From the NCBI GenBank assembly GCA_005406025.1, contig BGZK01000491.1, positions 1 through 64,000 on the forward strand: a stretch of 64,000 nt of DNA. The letters are read 5' to 3'. This document shows positions 10,795 to 23,240 of this stretch, piece after piece. Source of the DNA: Eumeta japonica. Its lineage: Eukaryota > Arthropoda > Insecta > Lepidoptera > Psychidae. Every line of letters starts with the position of its first letter. The first letter of the stretch is position 1. The position numbers and the translations under genes are program-made. Below the pieces are notes generated by a model. That model saw only the letters and a list, made by a program, of their open reading frames with translations, made no database searches and was not told the origin of the DNA.

Positions 10795-12011
10795 CTCTGG
10801 GATTGAGAGTATCTATGGGCGGCGATAACCACCTACTCTATGCTGGCTCGTAAATTCATTTCCCCTCCAAATGCTGTATAAAAAATCTAAATTTAAATCT
10901 AATTCATTCTAAGATTTCGTTCACAAGAAGTACTTTTCAATTTTATTTTAAAATTCAAGTCATTATGTGGTTACTTGCGCAAGCATTTAATTTTGCTTTT
11001 ACGAAATTTATTTTTAATATGTAAAATGTACACAAAATGGTTGTTGCTTTAGAAACTTAACTAAAAAACAATGTCCCTAACGCATTTACGATTCATGTTG
11101 CGGTCAGTGTTGCTATACGTCAGGTAATTGCCCAATAGCTCAGAAAACACGATTAGAGCCATTCTCAAACCCGGCTTTATAATTAGTTAGAAATTTTCCA
11201 TTATAAAGAATTAACCTCAAAATCGCATTACAGAAAATATGTATACATTCCCTTTTTTTATTAGATTGTCTATACTAATTCGATTAAAGTCATATCGCGT
11301 ATTAAAACAAACGTCAAACAGCAAATGTACCGATACGTTTAAGTAACAAAAACGTGTCTGAAAAGGTAAAAAAATCTGAAAAATAAAAGTGAATATTTTT
11401 ATTTACCGTAAAATAAAATATAAACGAAAGGTTTTATGGGACCTCCTGTTGGAAGAAAATTATTTTCGCCATATATTACATACTAAATTAAAGATCAGGC
11501 ACAAGGAAACAAATTAACAACGTTTGATACGACTTAAACCAAAAATCCAAAAGTGACTTTGTGAATTATTAGACATAATTTTAAACATAAACATATAAAC
11601 ATCTTGTACTTTAAGTTTTTACCATAAAATGTTTCTTGATGTCATTCCGAATCGAATGACACCTTGATCATAATTTTCTGACCTTATATAAAAAAGTTAT
11701 TAAAAATTGTCCTTGCTTACCAAGACTGATAAGACTATAAATATAACACTCATTTGGTAAATGTCGTTTGTTTACTATTTACGATACGTATACTTTTAGT
11801 ATAAAATCCTTTCACGATATCGGACTCTTCGCATACAAATATCAATGATGAATTTATGAAATCATATGTCATTTACTTTATTCATTCTGCATATCAATAA
11901 TTTACTAGTTTGTAACATTAGATATTATATAGATAATACTACTGTGGACAGTTACAACACTTGTAAATTCAAAATGAGTTGATTAATTTTGAGTAGATGG
12001 AATCTTACACA
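10795..12011. other. Non-coding DNA, nothing recognised
   Basis: A+T-rich sequence without long frames, repeat ends or RNA-gene signatures. Confidence 0.5.
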
Positions 12012-12620
12012 CTGATAAGTATTTATATATATCTATAAAAGAAGAAACTGACAAACTGATTAACAGACTGATTGATCAACGAACAGCTGAAACCGCTGGG
12101 TCTAGAAGCATGAAATTTTGCACAAATGTTTCTTAAGTGACGTTGGCATCCACTAAGAAAGGATTTTTTAAAAATTCCTCCCCTAAGGGTGCAAAGTGGG
12201 AGTTGGAAATTTACACGAAACTTCGTTATTTTTGGTAGTAGTATTTTCAAACTGACAGTCAATACTTTTTATTAAGAATAATAAAAAACGTAATTACTAA
12301 TTTGTGAAAACTACTCCTAAAATGGATGCAAGTTTGTATAGAGAACTATTTTTTTTTAACTTATCGATTCCAAACTCTCTATATAATTATTTTCTCTATC
12401 AAAAACAATAATTATTAGACATCTACTTTTTTAACTATTCAAAACTACCCCTATGAGTGATTAAATGGGGTTGTTATAAAATAGGCTTGGGAACTAATTC
12501 AGCAACATAAAGCCGTCACTATGAATGCCAGAAACATGAAATTCGGGGAGATGATTTCTATTGATTTCGATTTAAAAAATGTACAAAATTATGTATATCC
12601 TCATGAAATTATATATATAC
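12012..12620 (+). repeat. Dispersed repeat, Helitron-like style
   Basis: It opens with ATATATATCTATAAAAGAAG and includes a block built on CTGACAAACTGATTAACAGACTG and CATGAAATTTTGCACA, then CTCCCCTAAGGGTGCAAAGTGG. Related blocks in opposite orientation occur at 46850-46980 (CCCTTAGGGATT, AATCCCTCTATGACT, TCTCTATCTCTC). The layout resembles short repeats very common in moth and butterfly genomes. The exact borders are uncertain. The minus frame at 12023-12262 is incidental. Confidence 0.5.
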
Positions 12621-13019
12621 TCATGGCTTAACACTAAAATTTGCTGTATGAATATTGAAAAAAATATATTAAAGAGGGTTAAATAGGTGACGAAAGTTTC
12701 TAAAAAGTAATAAGTACAATCCACTATTATTTCTAAATACTACCTGCATGAGTTTATCTACCAATTGTTATAATTATTACTTCAAAAATGGAGAAGTATA
12801 TAAACTTGCATCTCTCATTTCAGCCCTTTAAGAAATGGATTTCCAAAAATTGGAAATGGCGTATACCCAGAACTAGACGGCATTTTAAATGTACCATGCT
12901 GCATTATGCATAGTACTCGTAGTTACTACATTCAGTCTTTATAAAAAAATATCCTGACACAGAGCTCATAAGGGATAAGCCTTTGGAATGGTTACGTGAA
13001 CGACTATTTCAAAACAAAA
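12621..13019. other. Non-coding, possibly repeat-derived
   Basis: No frame. ATTTCAGCCCTTTAAGAAAT near 12820 resembles the same dispersed repeat class as 12012-12620. Confidence 0.35.
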
Positions 13020-13110
13020 AAAAAAAACCGGATAAATGCGAGTCGAACTCGCCCACTGAGGGTTCCGTACAAATTTGCAGGTATACCGCCGCATAATCCG
13101 AAGTCGTGCT
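13020..13110 (+). repeat. GGGTTCCGTAC-type repeat head
   Basis: GCGAGTCGAACTCGCCCACT and GAGGGTTCCGTAC (about 13037-13070) recur at 24756-24780 as GGACTCGCGCACTGAGGG plus TTCCGTACC. Only this head is recognisable here. The motif is a dispersed insect repeat by my recollection. Confidence 0.6.
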
Positions 13111-13234
13111 TCGCAATACATAGGTAGAATAATTGACCGGTTAGTGACCAGTTAGCTGGGTTACCTTAATCAGACGAGTAAAAAATAAATCGAAAACTAT
13201 ATATCATGAAAATAATAAAAAGTTGAATTAACAC

Positions 13235-13420
13235 AAGTGAGATTGTGACATTTTTTCTATGAAATGACTTTAAAATCATATTCTATAACAATATCTCACA
13301 CTCACTTCGATCGGCAACTCGCTTCCACATTCGATAATGCTTGTCAAGCAAAAAGTTGTTTATTGATTCTGTGAAAACGTAATTGGAAAATTATGGAACT
13401 GGAAAGTATTTTTTTGTATC
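13235..13420 (+). repeat. Dispersed repeat, copy A
   Basis: The block containing ATATCTCACACTCACTTCGA and TCGGCAACTCGCTTCCACAT is the reverse complement of 18610-18800, with only scattered differences over at least 110 bp and weaker similarity beyond. The two copies lie about 5.3 kb apart in opposite orientation. Confidence 0.8.
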
Positions 13421-13803
13421 TTCGGATCAGCTTGTTTATTTACATTAGAAAAGTTATTGGAAGTATTAGAAATAATTACAAATACAGACGATGCTTCTCA
13501 TCAGCCAGATATTCTAACAAGAATAGTTATTGCATTATTATGTATGATATTACGTATGTATAATGTGCAGGTATGCCTGCATTATTTTTAAATATCTTCG
13601 CACATATGTATACAGCGCCATCTAGTTCCAAACTACCCAACGAGGCTTGTGTTATGGGTACCAGAGTTGATAATATATGCATTTTTTATGTATTTTACAA
13701 AAATACATATGTACTTTTTTATAAGTATATACAAATAATACAATACAGAAACACCTAAACTCGAGATATACATTATTTTTTTAATCAAATACTAAACGTA
13801 GTG

Positions 13804-13878
13804 TCTAGTACGGGATTTGAACACACGCCACTAGAGCAGCAAGTAGGACCACTACCAACTGCGCCAACCAGGCAGTCA
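13804..13878 (-). repeat. tRNA-derived SINE head
   Basis: On the minus strand TGGTTGGCGCAGTTGGTAGT fits a tRNA D-arm / A box and GTGTTCAAATCCCG fits the T-arm / B box. GCCTGGT at the 5' side can pair with ACTAGAC at the 3' side as a 7 bp acceptor stem (one mismatch, one G-T). The anticodon stem is disrupted, which argues against a working tRNA. The spacing of the two boxes is that of a polymerase III promoter, so a degenerate tRNA-derived SINE is the best reading. The SINE body downstream was not delimited. Confidence 0.65.
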
Positions 13879-13879
13879 A

Positions 13880-16800
13880 TAAAAGTATAAAATTTAATTT
13901 TTTTTTTCTCTTATTAAAATGAATAAATACAGAGTGATCATGGTAGGGTAAGTTATAATATATTATATTTCATTTTATAATTGTAGGTACTGAGCCGAAA
14001 AGTTATGTTTACGTTTTAATATTATAATATTTTTGTTAAAAATATTAACTTTCGTTTGAGAGAATTTTTTTTTATAATTGTCAAAAATATATTAACAAAA
14101 AAAAAATCATTATAAATTATATCCTCTATTCTTTTTAATTATCGTCATATCATAAGTAGTGACATAGCAAAAGAAAAAATCAAACACGAAAGAAACTCCC
14201 ACTTGCCTGAAAGCAATAGGTGAAAAAGGAGTCAAAATCGATTCATATTATTTACGGAATTGTATAAAACACTGTTTTTTTACGGAGTACTTTTTAGCAA
14301 ACAAAGAATATTCGTTTATAATAATATAATGGGTTATGTAAAGATTACAAACCTCATCCTCAGAAAATAATAACCAAACGAGAAATTTTGAAATGTGAAA
14401 AAAAAAAAAAATGAAATCTTTGTTGCTTACACTTGAAAGCAACTGCTTAACACGTGTAATCGTGGTCTGTCTGTACTATATACTGCTTGTAAATTTATTT
14501 AACAAATTTCCGAAAAATATAGTTTTTGGTTTTGAAGTCGCATTTTTATAAACCTATTTTAGACAGATTTTAACAGAGAAAAGAAAAACATATGTAGTTA
14601 TGGGTTTTCATATACATACAAAACCCTGATTGGGGATCTAACACGCATTGAATTCGTCAAACAATTGTGAGATAAATACCTTAAAACTAGGACTATTTCG
14701 GTACATACAGAGAGTACCTTAGCGCCAAGAAAGGATTGTTGCATCCGTGGATGTAATAATAGGTACATTACATCGAAAACGAGAATCAGACATTGAAAGC
14801 GAAGTTTCACTTTCCAGAAAGCATGTTTGATGGACCCATATCGATAATAGTAAATCGTAAACAGGGGATAAATGCGGTAACAAATTACGTCTAGGGCAGT
14901 TTTAATTTATTGTTTAAAAATACACTATAATATTAAATAAAAATTTCAGGTTAATATACGAATGACTATTGTTTTGTTAAGATTTTTTAAATATTTATGG
15001 TATTTGGCTTAAAATGAAAACTTGACCTTTCAATTATTTTTCTTTTATTTTAAAGAAAATCGAAAATACTAGGTACTTAATAAAAATATGAGAATTTGTA
15101 GCACACGTTTTATAAATGAGGAAAAATCCGTACATCCGTTACATCCATCGTATTTTTGTTCAATTTTTCTTGGACGTAAGAGTGTAAGAAAAAATACAAT
15201 GAACCAAAGCATAGATTTGTTTACATTTGCCTTTAAGATTAGCTTTACAGTTACATAGAGCGCGACTTATCTTTCAGTACCTATTAAGCTGAAAAACAAC
15301 ACTTTTAAAATTATTCCTATCCTAATATAAATTTATAATTTTTTGAATTTGATGGTAATAATTATTTTTTACTTTAATTGAAACGTTTTCCACTATTTTT
15401 ACATCGTAGACATTGGACACACTCGTTTTGAAACAACTTCACCGGCTATGACCGTGTCGCAATTATTTTTTCAACCAAGTCATACACATACTTTGATTTC
15501 AATATTTTTATACTTTTTTTTAATTTTTGGCCATGTAAACTATTGTTCATAACCGGTTGACATCCATATTTTATTATTTTTTCCATTTTTATTAATATAT
15601 ATTGTTGTTTACAAATGAATGTTCTGATGCCACTTTCTTCGGCAATAAAACATAGAAAGCACTTCTTTCGGCGATGGTGCTGCCTCTACATTTCACGCAC
15701 GGTCCCTATGCGTGAAGAAATTTAATCGACACTCAAAATATACAACATAAAGAACAAAAAATGTTTTGATAATTTAGACAATAATAGTATAGTAATATAA
15801 TAGTAGTTGCAGTTTTTAACACAGTATGGCATACTTGTTATAGTGTTTTTTTTTTAATAAAATCCTTTATTTTCACACTTTATTTTTCAACGCCATCTAT
15901 TGAGTTCTAACAATAAACTACATCTGTCGTTTAACCTACAATGCTTATTTGATTGGATTAATTGTAAGGTTATAAAAAACGCGAGTGCATGAAAATATGT
16001 TTAATCGCTTCTGCCAAGGCTTATAAGTCTTTCGTTCATAAGTCTTATGTTTTCATTTTACTAAAATTCGTACGATAACTCTAATCTCGCACCGTTTTTC
16101 ACGCTTACTTCGCATTCGAACTCGAATGACCTGAAATTGGTATTCTGTAAGAAATACAACACACTCGCGAAATGAAGTGAGCTTCGATTTTGGGTTCCTT
16201 GCACTAGGGATTGACACTTTGAGACGTCTCATAGCCATCATAATCGATATTATTTTTCTTATTTTATAAGAAAATTTAGAATTAGTAACTAAGGTTTTCT
16301 TTTATCTTAGTCTAGGTAAATTTCAGTTATAATTTTGTATTCATACAGAATATTGAAAAAAAAGTGTTATTGAAAATCCTGGCACACTAATATGTTTTAA
16401 GGTGTCTTCGCGTCTTAAAAAAAAGGTTTATGTTCATATGTCAACAAACGTTGTTTTGTTTAATATGAGGTAAGTTTTAAATGTTTTTAATAATGCGAGA
16501 TAGAAAATTGACTGTAATGTGTATAACAATAATATATATCACATATTTTTTTACTTTGTAAAAATATTTTGTTCAGGTTCAAATGATCGTTCATCCCACA
16601 CGTCGGCAGCTCAAATGACAACTTGATTTGAGTGTTTGGTTTAAGCATTTGGAGAAATATCCGAGACTGGCCAAAGGGTTATTCTAAGACGATGCGCCCA
16701 CAGCGCGAACCATTAAGTCTGCATCTCAACAGCATGGGCGGCACATTAAAGTCGGCTAAAATGTTTATTACATGAGTACAAAAAAAAAACATAGAAACTT

Positions 16801-17094
16801 TGGTAAATTTGGTGGTTTAAATGTTTACCGCTTAATAATTTAGGTAGAAGAGCAGTCTAACAAAAATATCTATATAATAGTTTGTTCAAAATGTTAAAAG
16901 ATTACCTATCAGCGCTGAAAAAAGTGTCTAAGTACTAAAATTCTCCAGAATTATAATATATTTATATTATAATTTTAAAATTCACCAATACTTGACCTTT
17001 TAGGATCCTAGGAATGCATTTTAGCTACTGTACTGCCAAAACCTAGCTCTTCTGCTCAGATAGCAATGGTAATCGTTGTAAAGTGCATTAAAAT
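13880..17094. other. Long A+T-rich stretch without recognisable genes
   Basis: Short frames at 14248, 14598 and 16053 show no motif. A GC-richer patch at about 16570-16750 contains no domain I recognise. GCCATCTATTGAGTTC near 15890 echoes GCCATCTAGTTCC near 13617, a short dispersed repeat motif. Confidence 0.5.
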
Positions 17095-17735
17095 TTCGAT
17101 AGATATCAAAATCAAAATCAAAAATATCTTTATTTCGTAGGTAATTAAATTACACTTGAAATACGTCATTAATAAATTCATTTCGACATTACCACCCATT
17201 CTAAACGCTGATTCACCGAGAGAAGAATGGGCAAGAAACTCAAGGTTTGCTCTTTTTACTCATCAATACAAAATATATAGTCTTTTATAATTTAGTTGAC
17301 ATTTAAAAATAATATGAAATATATATATTGTGATGCTAAAGTTAGGATATTAATTTCCTTAAATTTTCTTTGAGAGAACTCATTGGTCTCAGATCATAAA
17401 CAGCACGAATAGCTCGCTTCTGCAGCATGAAAGTTGTATTAATATCGGATGTGTGAACCCATAACAAAATTCCATAGGTCATAAGAATATGAAAAAAACT
17501 AAAATAAACTAGTCTTGCGGTGCTTTCGTTTGTAAGTAGCCGAATTTTTTTGACTGCATATGCTGCAGAACTAAGCTTTTCGCTAATCTCGTAAGATGAG
17601 AATTCCAACGTAATTTAGAATCTAAGGTGAGACCAAGAAATAGGGCTGTGTCCGCAATATCCAGTACCTCGTTTTTGACCATGACATTTATCGTCAACAA
17701 AAATTTCACTAAAATTTTTTTTCAAAATAAGTGCT
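17095..17735 (-). pseudogene. LINE reverse transcriptase 3' end (family 1)
   Basis: The minus strand encodes the C-terminal part of a non-LTR retrotransposon polymerase. It starts MVKNEVLDIADTALFLGLTL and, after a frameshift, continues AAYAVKKIRLLTNESTARLV, YFSFFHILMTYGILLW and FMLQKRAIRAVYDL. This matches the jockey/CR1-like conserved segment after the reverse transcriptase core. The 3' untranslated part runs to about 17105 and ends in a TTTTGATTTTGATTTTGATA tail, the expected LINE 3' terminus. Frame breaks make it dead. It belongs to the same family as 47800-48960, which shares IMVKNEILVI and the NPHITELAKRLSSA segment. Confidence 0.85.
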
Positions 17736-18019
17736 GAAATTCTTATCAGATTGATAGATATTTGGTATATGTCAACTGGATGCTTAAAAGACTACGTTGA
17801 ATGCTAAAGCAAATCAACATCAAACGTTTTTGATAGTCGTCATAGTTAAAAAATGCGTTTTGTTTAAACAAATCTAGATGTTTGAACTCAAAGGCTGAAA
17901 ACATATTTAAGTTATTATTTATGTTCAAAGAGCTTAGAAAAGCACATAATATTTTCTGCTAGGCATATTACAGAAGTAGAGCTTGAAAGTAGCAAAAAGT
18001 TTCAGAAATTACCTATAAA
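17736..18019. other. A+T-rich flank of the LINE remnant
   Basis: No further reverse transcriptase motif could be read, so the LINE copy is 5'-truncated near 17735 or has decayed beyond recognition. A 60-codon minus frame at 17746-17928 has no motif. Confidence 0.4.
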
Positions 18020-18115
18020 GTCAACCGTTTTTCGAATTTTTGAGCTCGAGTTTTGAGCTTGAGTTTAAAGATAAGTCTTTGAGTTTTGAGACTAGTATAT
18101 TTTTGAACTCGAGGA
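18020..18115. repeat. TTTGAGCTC-type repeats
   Basis: TTTTTGAGCTCGAGTTTTGA and repeated GAGTTTTGAG units occur over about 90 bp, followed by GAGGTCAAAAATCCATGCAT. Related TTTGAGCTCAAA units recur at 41060-41260. This is a low-complexity or dispersed repeat. Confidence 0.45.
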
Positions 18116-18609
18116 GGTCAAAAATCCATGCATAAATGTCGTGACGGGAAGGTTTAGGGATGGCTTGGAGGGTGAACCGTTTTACAGTTTTTTTTTTAAT
18201 TTATACAAGTGTCATAACTAAGGGGCCATTCATTTATTATGTAAATTCTCGAACTTAATCTCCCCTTTATTACGTAACATTTTAACTGGTTTCAGAAAAG
18301 GAGCAATTGCACTAAAACTTATAATTTGAAGAAAATCAAAATTTTTATTTTTAAAATCTAATTTAGGTTATACCATTATATAATGTTAGATTTAGACTAC
18401 AATTATATTATTATCAGATAATTATCTAGTATTTGGAAAATGTGTATAAAGTGAAAAAATAAATCAGTCAAATAAACTACAAACGAATAATACTTTACAC
18501 AAAATAAGGAACGAGTAGAAGATAATTAAAGTGAAAAATATACGGAAACAACGTAAAATAATTTCTATTTCAAACTCTTAAAATGTGTAAAAACGGACAC
18601 AATAAAAAT

Positions 18610-18800
18610 TTGAAATATTAATAAGCAATAAAAATTTTCGAAATATGCATTTTCCAATTCAATTTCATTCACTAAAGAACAATTTTCTATTGACAAGCAT
18701 TTACGAATGTAGAAGCGAGTTGCCGATCGAAGTGAGTGTGAGATATTGTTATAAAATACGATTTTAATGTCATCTCATAGAAAAAATGTCATAATCTTAC
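18610..18800 (-). repeat. Dispersed repeat, copy B (inverted relative to A)
   Basis: GAAGCGAGTTGCCGATCGAA and GTGAGTGTGAGATATTGTTA at about 18711-18752 are the complement of the block at 13245-13350. Flanking similarity (AATTGGAAAA region) extends the match toward 18610. Confidence 0.8.
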
Positions 18801-21675
18801 TTTTGTTGTCATGACAAATTATGTTTAAACTACATTAAAAACAAACTAGTTATACATACTCTTACATTTATAAAGTAACATTACTTTTAATTTCAAAAAT
18901 AAACTTTTGAAAATCATAAAATAGTTGCTTGTAACAGATATTGGAAGTAATCAAGATAAGTGACGTGTCATAACAGATTGATAATTCTATGACTTATTGA
19001 CATTAACATTTTTTATTCTGATCTATTGAGCTGTTAAGCTACATTCAAACTGCTTCAAACGATTGTTCTGGTTTAACAAAGTTTAAATAACGCCACTCAA
19101 TTAATAAAGACCTTCAAAAACGACTGTCAATGCTGATTCGACGTTCTAAGCGCAGTTGACAGACTTCAGGAGACGAAGAGAGAAGCTGCCGTCCTCCGAC
19201 TGTCATAGAAGAAAACATGCTGGCTGAAATATTTTAAATCGAGGGTATAGGCGAATATCACATACGAAGAGAGAGGTGACAATGACTCGACGATTACGAT
19301 GTTTTCGAGGGTCGAACGCTGAATCGAAACTATATGTTGTTTATTGACCCCTGAAAACAGACACAATCAGTCATATAATACATAATCAGGATCTACAACC
19401 CGGCGGTGGTGAAAAAAGAGCTCTGGTTTACTGGAGAACACTTTTACTTCAATTATTTACAAACACAATGGCATTAAACAGCTTTTCATAAAAAGTGGTG
19501 TTATATTCATAAGCTCACAACGCCACTACAGCTGTTTGCGGGCGAATACGCATTTAAAGCATCAGATAATCACCAATCAGCGGTCGCCTATTTTTTGTTA
19601 CAATTAGTAGAATATGTTATAATCATTACTTATCACATCTTATTATGTAAGTTCTATTTACGTGGAAATAACTAGCATTACATATAAGCGTTATCTATTT
19701 ACACCTTATATGAATGTGCAATGAGTACGATTCGCTCTAATATTGAAATCGCTACGATTTCATATACATATATCTATTTACATACAATTAACTCGGCGTT
19801 ACGCGGAAGTTAAGCGTGACTGACTTAGGATTTTTATTGTTTATAGCAGTAAACTAAATATTCGTAGTTTACTCAAAATTTAGATCACTGACAATAAGGT
19901 TATACTGCAGATCGAGTCGGGTAGTGTGTATGCAGTCTTACAAGGACACATTCAGTAAGGAGGATAGTTTCACGCTGGATATCGTCAAATCTAATACAGG
20001 CTTAGGTAAAGTGGTAGTGTGACTTGACAGGTAATGTAAGCTCGTCTCGGCGCGTTAGAGCAGGTTATGGACGACAAGTCTTGTATTTATCAGCCGGATC
20101 TTGAAACAGAGCGTCAGAGTGGCTGTTACAAAATGAACGAATGTCTGTCTAAGTAGAGGAGTGCGGCCAAAATTTTGATTTCAAAGTTTTTTTTGTGGAG
20201 TATCTACAACCTATCCTTATAAAACTTATAAGTCGACGTCCTATCGTTCCTGATTTATAACGAGCGATTTTTTTGGCCCTAAAAATTAAAATGAACTAAA
20301 GGGACAACGGTCTTAAATCACCAGAAAATTCACTTGCTCCGTTTGACTCAGCGGTAAAACAGTATCCGACAAAGCCTATCGAAATTTGTTTGAAAACCGG
20401 TTCAGAGGTTTGAGATTCTTTTGTAAACGCAGATGAAGAGGTTTTTTTTTAAATGTACAATCAAACCACAATAATCCGTAATATTTTTTTTGTACTGTCG
20501 CAAAACTTTCCGAGTTCCATAGCAAATCGATTTAGCAAATGTTTGGAACACTAACATTTAATGAACTATGTATATTATGATAGTACAGTTTTGATCCTGG
20601 ATAAGAGGCATGCAAAATTGATTGTTTATTTAAAAAAATCTTATTTTTTTTGTAAAAAAATATATTTTAGCTATTCCGCTTATAACTGATCGCATTTTGG
20701 GCCGAAATCGCAGCGAATTAGATACATTTCAAATAAAATGTCCTAATCGATTGCATTTCACTCGTTATCTGGTCACCCACTCAACAGACCTGCAGTGTAA
20801 ATACGGATTAGTAGATTATCAATAACATCGCCGTATAAAATATATTATTTTCGGACAAACATTTAGCGCGTATCTGTTTAGGCCAATTGTGCAAATAACG
20901 TTTCGCAAATTAACTTGTAATATATCGTATTTATTATTACCACCCAGGGTTTTGTTTATTTTGTGCACCTGTCACTTGTAACCTTCGTTTTACCTAAATG
21001 TATTTGAAGACGCGCAAAACGCATTCTTCGTAAATACACGCAAAATGTTCGAATGCGTGTACGCGTGTGCCTGGCGCGTCGATATTGCTCTCCATTTTCT
21101 ATGTGCATGAGCATTTAATTTTTTGAGACATATTCAAAATACAAAATACATGTCGAAAATTCAGTCACAGCATGATAATTTGTTAGTGGCTGATGAGATC
21201 CTTTTGCATGTTTAAATTTGCTAAGTGACCTTAATTTTTTTTAACTGTCTATATGCCTTCCCAGAGCTAACGACCTTAAGCGAATAGAGTCTCCTTTGAA
21301 ATATCAAGGTTAATTAAGTTCCGAATGCTAAAGTTCATACGAGATTGACGTTAGTAACATTTCTACAAAGCTTTAAAAATTCTATGACAAACAATCATTT
21401 GGTGTAAATATTTAGTCTTCAAAAAAAAACTAGAGCCGCACTGTGCGAGTTCTTGAATATGGGAATACTTCATTTTTATAACAAATTCTTTTTTACTCAA
21501 AACCGTATTATATATATGACAGATACAGATACCGTATTATATTCATAGGACAGTAATTTTTAATACTTATTATAATTAATATCGTTTCCTAGATTATAGC
21601 ACTGGCCTCAGAGGATGTTTTTCTTTTTCGATCGTAAATAATACGGAGCAACATCAAAATAATCATACGACCTTG
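18801..21675. other. Intergenic DNA, no gene recognised
   Basis: Contains short frames only. A GC-richer segment at about 19090-19370 and another at 19920-20120 show no domain. Nothing in this stretch supports a gene call. Confidence 0.5.
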
Positions 21676-21832
21676 ACATTGAGACTTGAACGACGAGATT
21701 TCATTTTCAAGCTTTTTATCTGCGGAAAATTGTACCGAGGACCGATCGTTTCCGGAATCGGTATTTTGCAAATGGCAACCGGATTTGACGGATTTAATCA
21801 TGACATGTTTTGTTAACATGGAAGATGCAATT
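21676..21832 (-). CDS. Unrecognised candidate exon
   Basis: On the minus strand a good acceptor (TATTTATATGCAG) is followed by an open segment. It begins IASSMLTKHVMIKSVKSG and later holds SSVQFSADKKLENEISSFKS, in a frame of about 91 codons. A possible donor (AAG|GTCGTA) is weak. The composition is more balanced than the flanks. The other strand is also open here (21686-21988), so coding strand is uncertain. No domain is recognisable apart from a short charged helix. Confidence 0.25.
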
Positions 21833-22129
21833 CTGCATATAAATATGTTTATTGTTATAGACAATTCAACAATCGTATTTATTTTTGTTTCGGAATTTGT
21901 TTTTATTCACAAAAAGTTTGTAAATTTACTATATTTTTGCCAAGCGTTGGCCGCACGCGCGAACGCCGAACACAAAACGACGAAATAGGACATCTAAACC
22001 GGGACTGGCCGAAGCGCTGTTCACAAAACTCATAACGTACTCGAAGAAAGATATTGTATCGTGCCGATAAGAAATATCAATAAAAGCCCATCATTATTGC
22101 TAGCCGTTGAAAATACAAACAGCACCTAC

Positions 22130-22385
22130 GACTGCCGTGCGCGGGCGCGGATTTAATTAAATGGGAAACATTGATATTTGCAAGCAAGCACACATTATTG
22201 CAATCGGTATCGAGGGCAGCTGACAATCACACACGTTTCCCACGGACGGTCGGACGTGTACACCTACTCACGAACGTAGCGAGACGGTTGTGGGCGATGG
22301 ACAAAAAAAAAAATCGGACTTTCGCTCTGCATTGTGTTCGACTTCAGCAAAACATTTCACAGGGTCGAAATCGTGTGAGGTAACG
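22130..22385. promoter_or_regulatory. GC-richer, promoter-like patch
   Basis: A CpG-containing stretch (GACTGCCGTGCGCGGGCGCG near 22130; CACGGACGGTCGGACGTGTA near 22241) ends with GTGTGAG|GTAACG near 22380, which could be a splice donor. A 70-codon plus frame from 22171 has no motif. It could be a first exon or promoter of an unseen gene; evidence is composition only. Confidence 0.25.
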
Positions 22386-22798
22386 AAAGCTAATACATAA
22401 AGAAATAACTTTAAAATTTTTACGTATGATTTTATAGCAAAAATCTATTGTTTTCTCTCTCGTCTGAGATTGTAATGCAGACGATAAATTTGCAATTGAG
22501 TTTCGCAGCGGGTGTATTTCTTTATCAGCTCGATTATTCTGATTTTCATATGTACACTTTCACATTTCGAAATACAAAAATAATTACATTGTTATAAGAT
22601 GTTTTGTATTTTTCAAATCAGTCCCCATAAATATATTAGTATTCAGACACTTAATAACAACTATAGTTCAAAATTTAAAAATACTTAAAGAAAGACTATT
22701 CGCTAACGCGTTTTTTATTACATACAAATGATAAGTTATAAAGAAATATAGCAGAGTACCTTCGCCTAGTCGTAAATATCCGACGAAATATAATACAT

Positions 22799-23240
22799 AA
22801 CTAGCTTTTGCTCGCGTCTCCATCCACGTGGACATAAAATAAATCCTTCACCTTTTATATTGACCGACTACGGTCTAAACCATAATTCCCGGTCGTTATT
22901 CCGTTCTCGATTTTGACCCCGGTCCTGCTCTCGATACCAATCTGTTTCACTCCTGATTCCGATCACAATCCTGCTTTTGGTTTCGACCCGGTTTCGATCT
23001 AAGTAGATTCCGTTTGTACTCCCGCTCTCGACACCAGTTCCGCTCTCAATTCCTATCTCGGTATTTCACCTTATTCTAATTCTGACTACGCTTTGATTCT
23101 GATTTAGTCCCACATTCGATTCCAACCTTGGTTTCGTTTTCGATTTTCATTTCTCTCGGTTTCGTCTCTCAATTCTCGCTCCTGATCCCGTTTTTGATTC
23201 CACTATCGATCACAGTTCCGATTCGGACGGTGCAAATACT
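22799..23240 (-). mobile_element. Helitron-like copy, reverse orientation
   Basis: It begins with AACTAGCTTTTGCTCGCGTC (complement of a CTAG 3' end), then CCACGTGGACATAAA, the complement of the shared TTTATGTCCACG block. A long run of degenerate CTCGATTCCGATCCCGGTT-like units follows up to about 23220. Orientation is opposite to the copies near 5390 and 59999. Non-autonomous; no coding content. Confidence 0.65.
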
